From Prolixibacter sp. SD074 (lineage in GTDB: Bacteria > Bacteroidota > Bacteroidia > Bacteroidales > Prolixibacteraceae), in assembly GCF_009617895.1 (NCBI RefSeq), contig NZ_BLAW01000001.1, positions 301,001-365,000 of the forward strand: 64,000 bases of DNA, read 5' to 3'. Below, one piece after another: positions 27,141 to 36,243 of the stretch. Below the pieces are notes generated by a model. The model saw only the letters and a list, made by a program, of their open reading frames with translations, was not told the origin of the DNA and searched no databases. A program made the position numbers and the translations under genes. Each line of letters opens with the position of its first letter. The stretch's first letter is position 1.

Positions 27141-29564
27141 ATGAAGATTTTGAAATTCGGAGGAACATCAGTCGGATCGCATGAAAATGTAAGAAGGATT
27201 GACGAAATAGTTAAAGGACAAAATACCCCTGTCATCGTGGTGGTATCGGCACTGAGCGGCATTACGGATACCTTGCTGCTGACTGCCCGGACAACAGCCG
27301 AAGGCGGAGAATTTACAACAGGTTTATCAGCCATTCGAACGCGGCACGAAGAGATGGCCGGACAACTTTTTGCCGGCGGGCAATTGAACGGCGTGACGGC
27401 CCAATTGCATCCTTATTTCGAAGAGCTGGAGAAAATTTTTCAGGGTGTTTCACTGATTTATGAACTCACGCCGAAAACCCTCGATAAAATTGTTGGCTTT
27501 GGTGAACGAATGTCCTCACTGCTGATTAGTGAGTTTTTGAAGGCAGAACTGATTGACAGCGCGGCAGTCATTAAAACGGATGAAAATTTTGGCCGTGCGT
27601 ATGTCGATTTGGACAAAACCTATCAATTAATAGCCGAACGCTGCAGTAACCTGAAAGGGGTGGCTGTGGCTCCGGGCTTCATTTCGTCTTCATCAAATGG
27701 CGTGATGACCACGCTCGGACGTGGAGGCTCCGATTATACGGCGGCGTTGTTTGCTGCAGCGCTTGATGCCGAAAAGCTGGAAATATGGACTGACGTGGAT
27801 GGTTTTATGACAGCCGATCCGCGCGTTATCAGCAAGGCATATCCTATTCCGTCGCTAACCTATTCGGAGGCAATGGAATTATCGCACTTTGGTGCGAAGG
27901 TGATTTACCCGCCCACGATCTTGCCCGTTTACAAAAAAGGCATTCCGGTCCAGATAAAAAATACCATGGCCCCCAATGCCGAAGGGACGCTCATCGGGTT
28001 GGAGGAGACGAATTGGAAAGATCGGCCCATCAAAGGAATTTCGTCCATGTCGGGTATTACCCTGATTACCGTTCAGGGCCTCGGGATGATTGGCGTAACC
28101 GGAATATCGGCCCGGATTTTCGGCGTGCTGGCGCGAAAAGAAATCAATGTGATACTCATCTCGCAGGCTTCATCCGAGAACTCCATCAGCTTTGCAGTGG
28201 ATTCGGTTTCTGCAGAGGTGGCGCGTGAAGGTATTGAAGATGAATTTGCTGCGGAAATAGCTTCCGGGCGTATCAATAAAATAACGATCGAAGAGAACCT
28301 CTCAATTGTGGCGATTGTCGGCGAGCACATGAAACATTCGGCCGGTATTGCCGGAAAACTTTTCCATACCATCGGGAAAAACGGGATCAACGTAGTCGCC
28401 ATTGCGCAGGGGGCCTCCGAACAAAATATTTCGTGGGTCGTGAAACATTCCGATTTACGAAAAACATTGAATGTGGTCCATGAATCGTTCTTCCTGTCAC
28501 CTTATATCGAACTGAATATCTTCCTGGTCGGAATCGGCACCGTTGGCCGCGACTTGTTGAAACAGATAGAGCGGCAGCAACCCCGTTTGACGCGGGAGCA
28601 CCGTTTGAAAATAAAACTGGCCGGCGTAGCAAATTCACGCAAAATGTATTTCAACCGCGACGGTATCCAGGTACGCGAAGTAGACAACCTGCTGAAGTCT
28701 TCGGACGAGAAGTCGAATATGTCGGCTTTTTGCCGGAAGATGATTGATTTGAACATGTTTAACTCCGTATTTGTCGATTGCACGGCTAGTGCCGAAATAG
28801 CGGGGCATTACCATCATATTCTCGATAACTTTATCTCGGTAGTGGCGGCAAACAAGGTCGCGGCTTCTTCGTCTTTCAGCCGGTATAAAAAACTGAAAGA
28901 TACGGCCAGTAAAAAAGGTGTGAAATTCCTGTTCGAAACGAACGTTGGAGCTGGATTACCATTGATTTCCACTATTAATGACCTGCAACGTTCGGGTGAC
29001 CGTATCCAGCGTATCGAAGCGGTTCTTTCCGGGACATTGAACTTCATTTTCAATACGCTAAGCGAAGAAATTCCGTTGAGCATGGCTATCCGAATGGCGA
29101 AGGACAAAGGGTATGCGGAACCCGATCCGCGTGTCGATTTAAGCGGTATCGATGTGGTACGTAAGCTGGTTATCCTTGCCCGTGAATCCGGGTACGAAAT
29201 CGAGAAAGAAGACGTGAAAATAGAACCATTCATCCCGCAAAAATACTTTGATGGAACGCTGGACGAATTCTGGGAAACGATCAACGAAATGGATGAAGAA
29301 TTTGAGCAACGCCGGAAGGAATTGGTTGCTAATAACCAACGCTGGCGCTTTGTTGGTAAATTCGAAAATCGCCAGGCCGAAGTGGCTTTGCGCGTAGTGG
29401 ATGCCCGCCATCCGTTCTTCGACCTCGAAGGCAGTAACAACATTGTATTGCTCACCAGCGAGCGGTACAACGAGTTTCCGATGCTAATCAAAGGATACGG
29501 AGCAGGCGCTGCTGTAACAGCAGCCGGCGTATTTGCCGATTTGATCAAGGTTTCGAATATATAA
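27141..29564 (+). CDS. thrA: Bifunctional aspartokinase I / homoserine dehydrogenase
   Basis: An 807-aa enzyme catalysing the first and third steps of threonine/methionine synthesis from aspartate. The aspartokinase domain starts MKILKFGGTSVGS and has TTLGRGGSDYTAALFAAALD. Two ACT regulatory domains (about 310-455) follow, then homoserine dehydrogenase with the NAD(P) loop LVGIGTVGRDLL and catalytic region LSGTLNFIFN. The start at 27141 is used because the KFGGTSV motif must be at the extreme N-terminus; the in-frame ATG at 27114 would add unrelated residues. It is the first gene of a threonine operon with apgM-like and thrC genes. Feedback inhibition by threonine through the ACT domains is expected. 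Confidence 0.97.
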   Translation: MKILKFGGTSVGSHENVRRIDEIVKGQNTPVIVVVSALSGITDTLLLTARTTAEGGEFTTGLSAIRTRHEEMAGQLFAGGQLNGVTAQLHPYFEELEKIFQGVSLIYELTPKTLDKIVGFGERMSSLLISEFLKAELIDSAAVIKTDENFGRAYVDLDKTYQLIAERCSNLKGVAVAPGFISSSSNGVMTTLGRGGSDYTAALFAAALDAEKLEIWTDVDGFMTADPRVISKAYPIPSLTYSEAMELSHFGAKVIYPPTILPVYKKGIPVQIKNTMAPNAEGTLIGLEETNWKDRPIKGISSMSGITLITVQGLGMIGVTGISARIFGVLARKEINVILISQASSENSISFAVDSVSAEVAREGIEDEFAAEIASGRINKITIEENLSIVAIVGEHMKHSAGIAGKLFHTIGKNGINVVAIAQGASEQNISWVVKHSDLRKTLNVVHESFFLSPYIELNIFLVGIGTVGRDLLKQIERQQPRLTREHRLKIKLAGVANSRKMYFNRDGIQVREVDNLLKSSDEKSNMSAFCRKMIDLNMFNSVFVDCTASAEIAGHYHHILDNFISVVAANKVAASSSFSRYKKLKDTASKKGVKFLFETNVGAGLPLISTINDLQRSGDRIQRIEAVLSGTLNFIFNTLSEEIPLSMAIRMAKDKGYAEPDPRVDLSGIDVVRKLVILARESGYEIEKEDVKIEPFIPQKYFDGTLDEFWETINEMDEEFEQRRKELVANNQRWRFVGKFENRQAEVALRVVDARHPFFDLEGSNNIVLLTSERYNEFPMLIKGYGAGAAVTAAGVFADLIKVSNI

Positions 29565-29597
29565 TGAATGTGGAATTGAAAATAGATTAGAAAGACA

Positions 29598-30809
29598 ATG
29601 AAATATATAGTAATCCTTGGAGACGGAATGGCTGATTTGCCCGAGCCATCAAAAGGAAACCTAACCCCGCTGATGGCAGCCAATACGCCGCATTTGGACA
29701 AGCTGGCGGCAATGGGGAAGAGCGGGTTGTTCAAAACCATTCCCGAGTCGTTGCACCCGGGAAGTGAAGTGGCCAATATGGCGGTGCTGGGTTACGATGT
29801 GGAAGCTGTTTTTGAAGGCCGTGGCGTGTTGGAAGCTGCCAGCATGGGCGTGGAACTGCAACCCGGCGATTTAGCCATGCGCTGTAACCTGGTGTGCGTG
29901 GAGGGAGATATCCTGAAAAACCATTCAGCCGGACATATCGGGACCGAAGAAGGTGCAGAACTGATTGCTTATCTGAACGAGAAGCTGGGAACTGAAATTA
30001 TACGTTTCTATCCGGGCGTGTCGTACCGTCATCTGCTGGTTATTAAAGGCGGCAATAAAATGGTGAAATGTGTTCCTCCCCACGATGTGCCTGAAAAGCC
30101 TTTTGCCGGTTTGTTGCCTGAAGCGTTATCGCCGGAAGGCAAAGAAACAGCGGAGTTGATTCGTCAGTTGATTCTGGGTTCACAAAAAATACTGGCCGAT
30201 CATCCGGTTAACCGGAAAAGGAGAGAGGCCGGAAAAGATCCGGCGACTTCCGTGTGGCCGTGGTCACCCGGTTACAAACCGAAGATGCAGACGTTGCAGG
30301 AAATGTATGGCCTTGGGCCTGCTGCCGTGATTTCGGCGGTCGATCTCATCCAGGGCATTGGCGTGTATGCCGGCATGGATGTGATCAAGGTGGAAGGCGC
30401 CACGGGTTTATATGATACGAATTACGAAGGGAAGGCGCAGGCCACCATCGACGCGTTGCGCGATCACGATTTTGTGTACCTTCACATCGAAGCAAGTGAC
30501 GAAGCGGGCCATGAAGGTGATTACGATTTGAAAGTAAAAACCATTGAATATCTCGATAACCGCGTGGTCCGTTATCTGTTGGAGGAAACGGCCAAAATGG
30601 ACGAGCCGGTAGCGCTGTCGTTATTGCCCGATCATCCTACGCCGTGGAAAATCCGGACACACACCCGCGATGCCATCCCTTTTGTTATTTACCGGCCGGG
30701 AGAAACGCCCGATGATGTGACCGGATACACCGAACAAGCTGCAGCGAAAGGCGCGTACGGCACGGTGGAAGGTAACCAGTTTATGAAAAAATTTCTCGGA
30801 ACCGAATAA
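29598..30809 (+). CDS. Phosphoglycerate mutase-like protein (ApgM family), probable homoserine kinase
   Basis: A 403-aa alkaline-phosphatase-fold enzyme of the cofactor-independent, archaeal-type ApgM group. It carries ILGDGMADLP at the N-terminus (metal-binding Asp), HPGSEVANMAVLGYD with the catalytic-serine context, IEASDEAGHEGD and LLPDHPTPW metal ligands. It sits exactly between thrA and thrC (33 bp after thrA, 4 bp before thrC), where a thrB homoserine kinase would normally be, and no GHMP-type ThrB is seen in the window. In Bacteroidota, members of this family in this position are considered to phosphorylate homoserine. The glycolytic name would therefore be misleading here. The activity is inferred from context. 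Confidence 0.88.
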   Translation: MKYIVILGDGMADLPEPSKGNLTPLMAANTPHLDKLAAMGKSGLFKTIPESLHPGSEVANMAVLGYDVEAVFEGRGVLEAASMGVELQPGDLAMRCNLVCVEGDILKNHSAGHIGTEEGAELIAYLNEKLGTEIIRFYPGVSYRHLLVIKGGNKMVKCVPPHDVPEKPFAGLLPEALSPEGKETAELIRQLILGSQKILADHPVNRKRREAGKDPATSVWPWSPGYKPKMQTLQEMYGLGPAAVISAVDLIQGIGVYAGMDVIKVEGATGLYDTNYEGKAQATIDALRDHDFVYLHIEASDEAGHEGDYDLKVKTIEYLDNRVVRYLLEETAKMDEPVALSLLPDHPTPWKIRTHTRDAIPFVIYRPGETPDDVTGYTEQAAAKGAYGTVEGNQFMKKFLGTE

Positions 30810-30813
30810 ACCC

Positions 30814-32115
30814 ATGAAATATTACAGTACCAATAACGAAGCGCCTAACGTTGATTTACGCACGGCCGTAACCGAAGGCCTGGCTCCCGACCGTGGGTTG
30901 TATATGCCCGAACGCATCGTCCCGTTGCCGGAATGGTTTTTCAAAGAGATGGAATCGTTCACTTTCCGTGAAATTGCATTCGAAGTAGCGAAGCATCTCT
31001 TTGGCGAGGACATTCCGGAAGAAGATTTACAGGAGATTGTCTTCGATACGCTCTCGTTCGATGCGCCGTTGGTGCATGTGCGCGATTCCATTTATTCGCT
31101 TGAACTTTTTCATGGCCCGACGCTTGCGTTCAAAGATGTTGGCGCCCGGTTCATGGCCCGTCTCCTCGGCTATTTCCTGTCGCAGCAAAAGGGAAAGGTA
31201 AATGTGCTGGTGGCCACTTCGGGCGATACCGGAAGCGCTGTAGCCAACGGCTTTTTTAACGTACCCGGAATTCATGTTTACGTACTGTACCCGAAAGGGA
31301 AGGTGAGCGAAATTCAGGAGAAACAGTTCACCACACTGGGGCATAACATTACCGCGCTGGAAATTGACGGAACGTTCGACGACTGTCAGCGGCTGGTGAA
31401 ATTGGCGTTTACGGATGCCGACCTGAAGAAGCAGCTCACGCTTACTTCGGCTAACTCCATCAACGTGGCGCGTTTTCTGCCGCAGGCATTTTATTATTTC
31501 AATGCCTGGGCCCATCTTCCCGAGAAGGATAAGAAAGTGGTATTCTCGGTACCGAGCGGCAACTTCGGGAACCTCACCGCCGGCTTATTTGCCAAACGAA
31601 TGGGGCTTCCGGTGCACCGTTTTATTGCGGCCAATAACCGGAATGATGTGGTTTTTGAATACCTGAAAACAGGAGCGTTCAAGCCGCGGCCATCGGTGGC
31701 AACCATTGCCAATGCCATGGATGTCGGCGATCCGAGCAACTTTGTCCGCATTCTCGATTTGTACCAGAATGATGTGGAAGCCATCCGCAAAGATATATCC
31801 GGGACACGATATACCGATGACGAGATTCGCGAAACGCTGGGCCGCGTTTACAAGCAGACGGGCTACCTGCTCGATCCGCATGGGACCACCGGTTACCAGT
31901 CGCTGGAAGATAATCTTCTTCCCGGCGAGGCCGGTATTTTCCTGGAAACAGCCCACCCGGCCAAGTTCACTGAAACAGTGGAAGGCGTGATTGGCAAAGG
32001 CAATGTGCCGATGCCCGAAAGGTTGGAGAATTTCCTGCGCAACGAACATATGATTGATTCACTCAACGCGTCGTTCGATTCATTCAAAGCTTTCTTGCTG
32101 GAGCACGCGGAATAG
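30814..32115 (+). CDS. thrC: Threonine synthase
   Basis: A 433-aa PLP enzyme converting O-phosphohomoserine to threonine, the last step of the pathway encoded here. Motifs: RGLYMPE near the N-terminus, the PLP-lysine segment LAFKDVGARF (Lys107), the phosphate-binding loop ATSGDTGSAVANGF and PSGNFGNLTAGLFAKRMGLP. It starts 4 bp after the apgM-like gene, so the three genes form a tight operon supplying threonine from aspartate. Confidence 0.97.
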   Translation: MKYYSTNNEAPNVDLRTAVTEGLAPDRGLYMPERIVPLPEWFFKEMESFTFREIAFEVAKHLFGEDIPEEDLQEIVFDTLSFDAPLVHVRDSIYSLELFHGPTLAFKDVGARFMARLLGYFLSQQKGKVNVLVATSGDTGSAVANGFFNVPGIHVYVLYPKGKVSEIQEKQFTTLGHNITALEIDGTFDDCQRLVKLAFTDADLKKQLTLTSANSINVARFLPQAFYYFNAWAHLPEKDKKVVFSVPSGNFGNLTAGLFAKRMGLPVHRFIAANNRNDVVFEYLKTGAFKPRPSVATIANAMDVGDPSNFVRILDLYQNDVEAIRKDISGTRYTDDEIRETLGRVYKQTGYLLDPHGTTGYQSLEDNLLPGEAGIFLETAHPAKFTETVEGVIGKGNVPMPERLENFLRNEHMIDSLNASFDSFKAFLLEHAE

Positions 32116-32315
32116 AAATTCAACGTGATTTAAACGTCGGTGAACTTGCCATTACAATGATCGGTTCACCGGATGAGAAGGGTGAAAGAACTATTCGTGG
32201 CAATGATTTGCACAACCACTTAATTGATCTCCTGAATTAACACTACGGAACGCAACCTTTGACACGATTTTTGCCGTCATCTTTATACCAACTGAACTAT
32301 TAAAGAGAGAAAGGT

Positions 32316-33023
32316 ATGGTTATGAGAAAGGTGCTATTATTGCTGTTAGGTGCGTCGTTTCTCGCTGTTGTAACAACATCCTGCGATTTAGATGACGACG
32401 GAAAATATTCTGTGGGCGACTTCATCGTCAGCCTGGGCGTTGTACAGAAACAGAGTCCGGATGTTAACTCGTATGTCATCCAACTGGACAACGGCGATTC
32501 CTTTGTCCCGATGGCTACATCGGTTCCCTATTTCAATGTTTATGACAATCAGCGGGTATGGGTGAACTTCAATCCTTTGGATGATAAAACCAATAGCGAT
32601 GGTTCGCTTACCTATTACGGAAAAGTGAACGATGTAAGGGAAATCCTCTACAAAAACATTGCAAATGCTTCTGAAGTCGATGCCGACAGCATGGGCTACG
32701 ACCCGGTGGATATGAAAGACATTTGGATGTCGCAGGATAGTATCCTGAACCTGGAGATTTCCTTTTACACGGCTGGTTCAACGCACTACATCAACCTGGT
32801 GAACGATGAAACCGGAGATGGGGTAACGCAACCCTACATGCTCGATTTGAAGCACAATGCCCGCGGCGATGAGCAGGTTTACCGGACTTCGGGCATCGTC
32901 AGCTTCAAGCTGGGGACCCTGAAGGCTGCTGCCAATGATTCAATTAATTTCATTGTCCGTTATACCAACTATGACGGTCAGACCGTGCAGGAGCCGGTTA
33001 TGATATACCACTACGGGACCTGA
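32316..33023 (+). CDS. NigD-like lipoprotein
   Basis: 235 aa. The signal peptide ends in FLAVVTTSCDLDDD (lipobox TSC). The mature protein begins with GDFIVSLGVVQ, and an OB-like domain with DNQRVWVNFNPLDD follows. This is the architecture of the NigD-like family, widespread in Bacteroidota and named after a nigrescin-locus protein, with no assigned biochemical role. It is probably outer-membrane anchored. It appears monocistronic, between the threonine operon and a palindromic repeat element. Confidence 0.82.
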   Translation: MVMRKVLLLLLGASFLAVVTTSCDLDDDGKYSVGDFIVSLGVVQKQSPDVNSYVIQLDNGDSFVPMATSVPYFNVYDNQRVWVNFNPLDDKTNSDGSLTYYGKVNDVREILYKNIANASEVDADSMGYDPVDMKDIWMSQDSILNLEISFYTAGSTHYINLVNDETGDGVTQPYMLDLKHNARGDEQVYRTSGIVSFKLGTLKAAANDSINFIVRYTNYDGQTVQEPVMIYHYGT

Positions 33024-33050
33024 GCAGGGATAATTCATAGGCAGAAAGTC

Positions 33051-33263
33051 AAAAGAGGGTGTCCGAAAAGTACAAAGAGCATTTTCAGAACTATCAAATT
33101 GTAAGTACAGCTTTAGTTATTTACCCCTAAATCCCCTGAAGGGGACTTTAAGCCTCACCTTTAGGGGAGTCCCGATGTCCATCGGGAGGAGGGGTAAATC
33201 CAAGATTGCTTTCAATTTGAAAGTAAACACTTTTCCAATTCAACTTTTAGGACACCCTCTTTT
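33051..33263. mobile_element. Miniature inverted-repeat element (MITE-like)
   Basis: A 213-bp non-coding element bounded by 20-bp inverted repeats with one mismatch (AAAAGAGGGTGTCCGAAAAG at 33051-33070 and CTTTTAGGACACCCTCTTTT at 33244-33263). Inside are further inverted repeats (ATTTACCCCT at 33119-33128 with AGGGGTAAAT at 33189-33198, and CCCCTGAAGGGG). The outer ends GAGGGTGTCC resemble insertion-sequence termini. The whole could fold into one long hairpin. No transposase is encoded. An imperfect match of the flanks extends the arm slightly. Confidence 0.6.
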
Positions 33264-33342
33264 GTTTTGCCCTTTCTTGACCGAATGATTATTCCGGTTA
33301 AATTTGTGTCAAATCAGAAAATTGTTGTACAATGAAACGAAC

Positions 33343-33396
33343 ATGAACTTTTTTAATCAAAAGTTCGCCAAAGGCAATGATTAAAAAAATTCATGT
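33343..33396. repeat. 18-bp inverted repeat (hairpin) before the S9 peptidase
   Basis: The segments CATGAACTTTTTTAATCA at 33343-33360 and TGATTAAAAAAATTCATG at 33379-33396 pair at 17 of 18 positions around an 18-base loop. It lies about 75 bp before the peptidase start. It may be a cis-regulatory hairpin or the end of a decayed element. Confidence 0.5.
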
Positions 33397-33468
33397 GAGA
33401 GCGAAGCGGTTCCATACGTTCTCAAATTTAGAATTAAATTATGGACCATAATTATAAATTTTAAACGG

Positions 33469-35568
33469 ATGAAAAAACTGGCTCTTTTTACACTTCCGCT
33501 GTTAATGGTTAGCCTGATGGCCTGCACCACTGCCACGAAAGCGCCGAAAGTGGAGAAAAAGAATTTCGTGCCCGAGGTCCCCAAGCTGACCTCCGACATT
33601 ATGACTCCCGAAGTGCTCTGGTCGTTTGGCCGAATGAGCGGGGCGGAAGTTTCGCCCGATGGAAAATCGGTGGTATATGCTGTAACCTATTTCAATATTC
33701 CGGAAAATAAATCCTACCGCGATTTGTATTCGGTTTCCACCGATGGGGGAACCCCGGTACAACTGACCGACACACCGGAAAAAGAGTTCAATCCCCAATG
33801 GCGTCCTGACGGCAAGAAGATTGGTTACCTCTCTTCCAAATCCGGAAGCGTGCAATTATGGGAAATGAATCCCGACGGTTCCGGTCAGCACCAGGTTTCG
33901 CATATTGATGGGGGTATTATCGGGTTCAAATATGCGCCTGCCCAGGACCGGATTCTCTACATCAAAGCAGTGAAGCTTGACAAGAGTGTGCATGATCTTT
34001 TTCCTGACCTTCCGAAAGCAAACGCCCGTCTCGAAACTGACCTGATGTATGTGCATTGGGACCAGTGGCATGATTACACCTACCAGCATGTTTTCGTGAC
34101 TGACTACAACGAGAATAATGTGGTAGCCGGAACCGATATCATGAAAGGCGGGCGCTTCGATACGCCGATGAAACCGTTTGGCGGCATCGAGCAGGTTAAT
34201 TTCTCGCCTGACGGGGAAAAGATTGCCTATACCTGCAAAAAGAAAGTGGGCCGCGCTTACGCGCTTTCCACCAATTCCGATATCTATCTGTATGATATCG
34301 CTAACGGTGAAACCATCAACTATACCAAAGGGATGATGGGCTACGACATCAACCCGGTTTTCTCGCCTGACGGCAAAAAGCTGGCGTGGGAAAGCATGGA
34401 GCGTGACGGTTACGAATCGGATAAAAACCGCCTCTTCATTGCTGATTTGGCGACCGGCGACAAGAAGGATTATTCGAAGGATTTTGACCAAAATGTCCAC
34501 GGCCTGGTTTGGTCTGCCGATAGCAAAACGATTTATTTCATTTCCGATATCCACGCTACCGACGAAATGTACTCGCTGGATGTAGCTGCTGACAGTATTC
34601 ACCGGATTACAGACGGGGTGCACAACTACCAGGGTGTGATGACCGCCGGCAATAAGCTCATCGGACAGCGTGTTTCCATGTCGCATCCGGCTGATCTGTA
34701 CAGTGTGAACCCGGCTGATGGAAAAGCGATGCAGATTACTGCTATCAACAAAAAATACCTCGACCAGCTTACTTTCGGTAAGGTGGAAAAACGTTGGGTG
34801 AAAACGGTCGATAACAAAAAGGAACTGGTGTGGGTGATTTATCCGCCGCATTTCGATCCGAACAAGAAATATCCGACGTTGCTGTATTGCGAAGGTGGAC
34901 CGCAGAGTACGGTTAGCCAGTTCTGGTCGTACCGCTGGAACTTCCAGATGATGGCTGCCAACGATTACATCATCGTTGCCCCGAACCGCCGCGGACTGCC
35001 CGGTTTCGGTACCAGGTGGAACGAGGAAATTTCGGGCGATTACGGCGGCCTGGCGATGGACGATTACATGTCGGCTATTAAAGCCGTGGCGAAAGAGCCT
35101 TACGTAGATAATAACCGACTGGGAGCAGTAGGCGCCAGTTTTGGCGGTTACTCGGTTTACTACCTGGCCGGACATAACAATGGCTATTTCAAAGCCTTCA
35201 TCGCCCACGATGGTATCTTCAACTTCGAAGCAATGTACACTACCACCGAGGAGATATGGTTTGTAAACTGGGATTTGGGCGGTTCGTACTGGGACTTCAA
35301 AAACCCGGTAGCGATGAAGTCATACGCCAGGTTCTCGCCGCATAAATACGTCCAGAACTGGGATGCCCCGATTCTGGTCATTCACGGTGGAAAAGACTAT
35401 CGTATTCCTTACACGCAGGGCGAAGCAGCCTTTAACGCAGCACGCTTGCGCGGAATTCCGGCAGAGTTCCTGTACTTCCCCGAAGAAAGTCACTGGGTAT
35501 TGCAGGCACAGGATGGTATCCTGTGGCAACGGGTCTTCTTCAACTGGCTCGATAAATACCTGAAATAA
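33469..35568 (+). CDS. S9-family prolyl oligopeptidase-like peptidase, lipoprotein
   Basis: 699 aa. A lipoprotein signal (MKKLALFTLPLLMVSLMACT) is followed by a beta-propeller built from PD40/WD40-type repeats (SPDGKSVVY, RPDGKKIGYL, NPDGSGQHQ, SPDGEKIAYT, SPDGKKLAWE). The alpha/beta-hydrolase domain is C-terminal. The catalytic triad is Ser557 in GASFGGY, Asp643 in HGGKDYRIP and His675 in EESHWV. It probably trims di- or oligopeptides in the periplasm or at the cell surface; DPP-IV and acylaminoacyl-peptidase subgroups cannot be separated by eye. Confidence 0.92.
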   Translation: MKKLALFTLPLLMVSLMACTTATKAPKVEKKNFVPEVPKLTSDIMTPEVLWSFGRMSGAEVSPDGKSVVYAVTYFNIPENKSYRDLYSVSTDGGTPVQLTDTPEKEFNPQWRPDGKKIGYLSSKSGSVQLWEMNPDGSGQHQVSHIDGGIIGFKYAPAQDRILYIKAVKLDKSVHDLFPDLPKANARLETDLMYVHWDQWHDYTYQHVFVTDYNENNVVAGTDIMKGGRFDTPMKPFGGIEQVNFSPDGEKIAYTCKKKVGRAYALSTNSDIYLYDIANGETINYTKGMMGYDINPVFSPDGKKLAWESMERDGYESDKNRLFIADLATGDKKDYSKDFDQNVHGLVWSADSKTIYFISDIHATDEMYSLDVAADSIHRITDGVHNYQGVMTAGNKLIGQRVSMSHPADLYSVNPADGKAMQITAINKKYLDQLTFGKVEKRWVKTVDNKKELVWVIYPPHFDPNKKYPTLLYCEGGPQSTVSQFWSYRWNFQMMAANDYIIVAPNRRGLPGFGTRWNEEISGDYGGLAMDDYMSAIKAVAKEPYVDNNRLGAVGASFGGYSVYYLAGHNNGYFKAFIAHDGIFNFEAMYTTTEEIWFVNWDLGGSYWDFKNPVAMKSYARFSPHKYVQNWDAPILVIHGGKDYRIPYTQGEAAFNAARLRGIPAEFLYFPEESHWVLQAQDGILWQRVFFNWLDKYLK

Positions 35569-35591
35569 GGATTTTTTCCTGGCACGATATG

Positions 35592-35622
35592 AAAGGCTGC
35601 CCCGGTTGAGGTGGCCTTTTTT
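35592..35622 (+). terminator. Terminator after the S9 peptidase
   Basis: AAAGGC pairs with GCCTTT, with additional imperfect pairing inside, followed by six T. It is 24 bp past the stop codon. Confidence 0.6.
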
Positions 35623-35764
35623 GTTCGTATGTCACCTGGTTGCTCCTTCTTTCATCAGCCTCTAAAAGTCTCCTTTAGGGTTTCGGCCTCCGGGAAGTTG
35701 TCGACAGAAATCGGCAGCTCAACCGGCCCTCAGGAATGTTGCCGACAGAAATCGGCGGCTCAAC

Positions 35765-35921
35765 CTACCCCAGGATAGCACGAAAACTTTTGTCGGCGGC
35801 TTTCCCTACCCCAGGATAGCACGAAAACTTTTGTCGGCGGCTTTCCCTACCCCAGGGTAGCACGAAAACTTTTGTCGGCAGCATTCCCTACCCCAGGGTA
35901 GCACGAAAACTTTTGTCGGCG
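35765..35921. repeat. 41-bp tandem repeat, four copies
   Basis: The units start at 35765, 35806, 35847 and 35888. Each contains CTACCCCAGGATAGCACG and AAAACTTTTGTCGGC, with only a few base changes (CAGGATAG or CAGGGTAG; GGCGGCTTTCC or GGCAGCATTCC). The centre CGAAAACTTTTGTCG is nearly self-complementary. There are no unique spacers, so it is a minisatellite and not a CRISPR array. Confidence 0.9.
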
Positions 35922-36038
35922 TTGAGAAAAAGGCTGAAAGCCTGAAAGCCCACAGCCCGGGGGAAGGAATCCGCGGCGCATGTCGGGATGACGCCACCCC
36001 GGGTTAGGTTCATGGACAGAGAAAGGGACCCGATATTT

Positions 36039-36112
36039 TATTGACAAATAATTGCGAAAAAAAGAAGAATTGTCAATATAAATGTATTGAGGAAACCTAA
36101 TTGTCTCAATAC
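36039..36112. repeat. Two adjacent short inverted repeats
   Basis: TATTGACAA (36039-36047) pairs perfectly with TTGTCAATA (36070-36078). Six bases later GTATTGAG (36084-36091) pairs with CTCAATAC (36105-36112). Both lie in AT-rich DNA. They might be transcript hairpins or remnants of mobile-element ends. Confidence 0.45.
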
Positions 36113-36182
36113 GATTGTTGACAGAGGGTGGTTAAAAATAAGTTTGGATTCATTAATTTTCTCCTCATTGTAACAGAACAAC

Positions 36183-36216
36183 AAAGCTGCCCCAACATCC
36201 ATCGGGGCAGCTTTTG
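36183..36216. terminator. Terminator downstream of the Rnf operon
   Basis: AAAGCTGCCCC and GGGGCAGCTTTT form an 11-bp stem around a 10-base loop about 30 bp past the rnfA stop. The T-runs are short on both strands, so it may be bidirectional or only moderately efficient. Confidence 0.6.
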
Positions 36217-36243
36217 TATATCGAATTCGTACGAAATTTCGGC

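Larger units (their letters stand above)
35623..36180. other. Non-coding region with tandem repeats and hairpins
   Basis: No gene is supported. The region contains two copies of a GACAGAAATCGGC(A/G)GCTCAACC motif (about 35700-35766), four 41-bp tandem repeats (35765-35921) and two adjacent hairpins (36039-36112). These are listed separately. It separates the convergent S9 peptidase gene and Rnf operon. Confidence 0.6.

Noticed and set aside
28814-29776. 320-aa minus-strand reading frame across the end of thrA and start of the apgM-like gene
   Set aside because: It overlaps two strongly supported genes and its Ser-rich translation is typical of an antisense shadow.
33856-35208. 450-aa minus-strand reading frame inside the S9 peptidase gene
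   Set aside because: It mirrors the codon structure of a clearly real peptidase with an intact catalytic triad; the His/Val-rich translation has no recognisable domain.
35765-35921. CRISPR array
   Set aside because: The 41-bp units are contiguous with no unique spacers.
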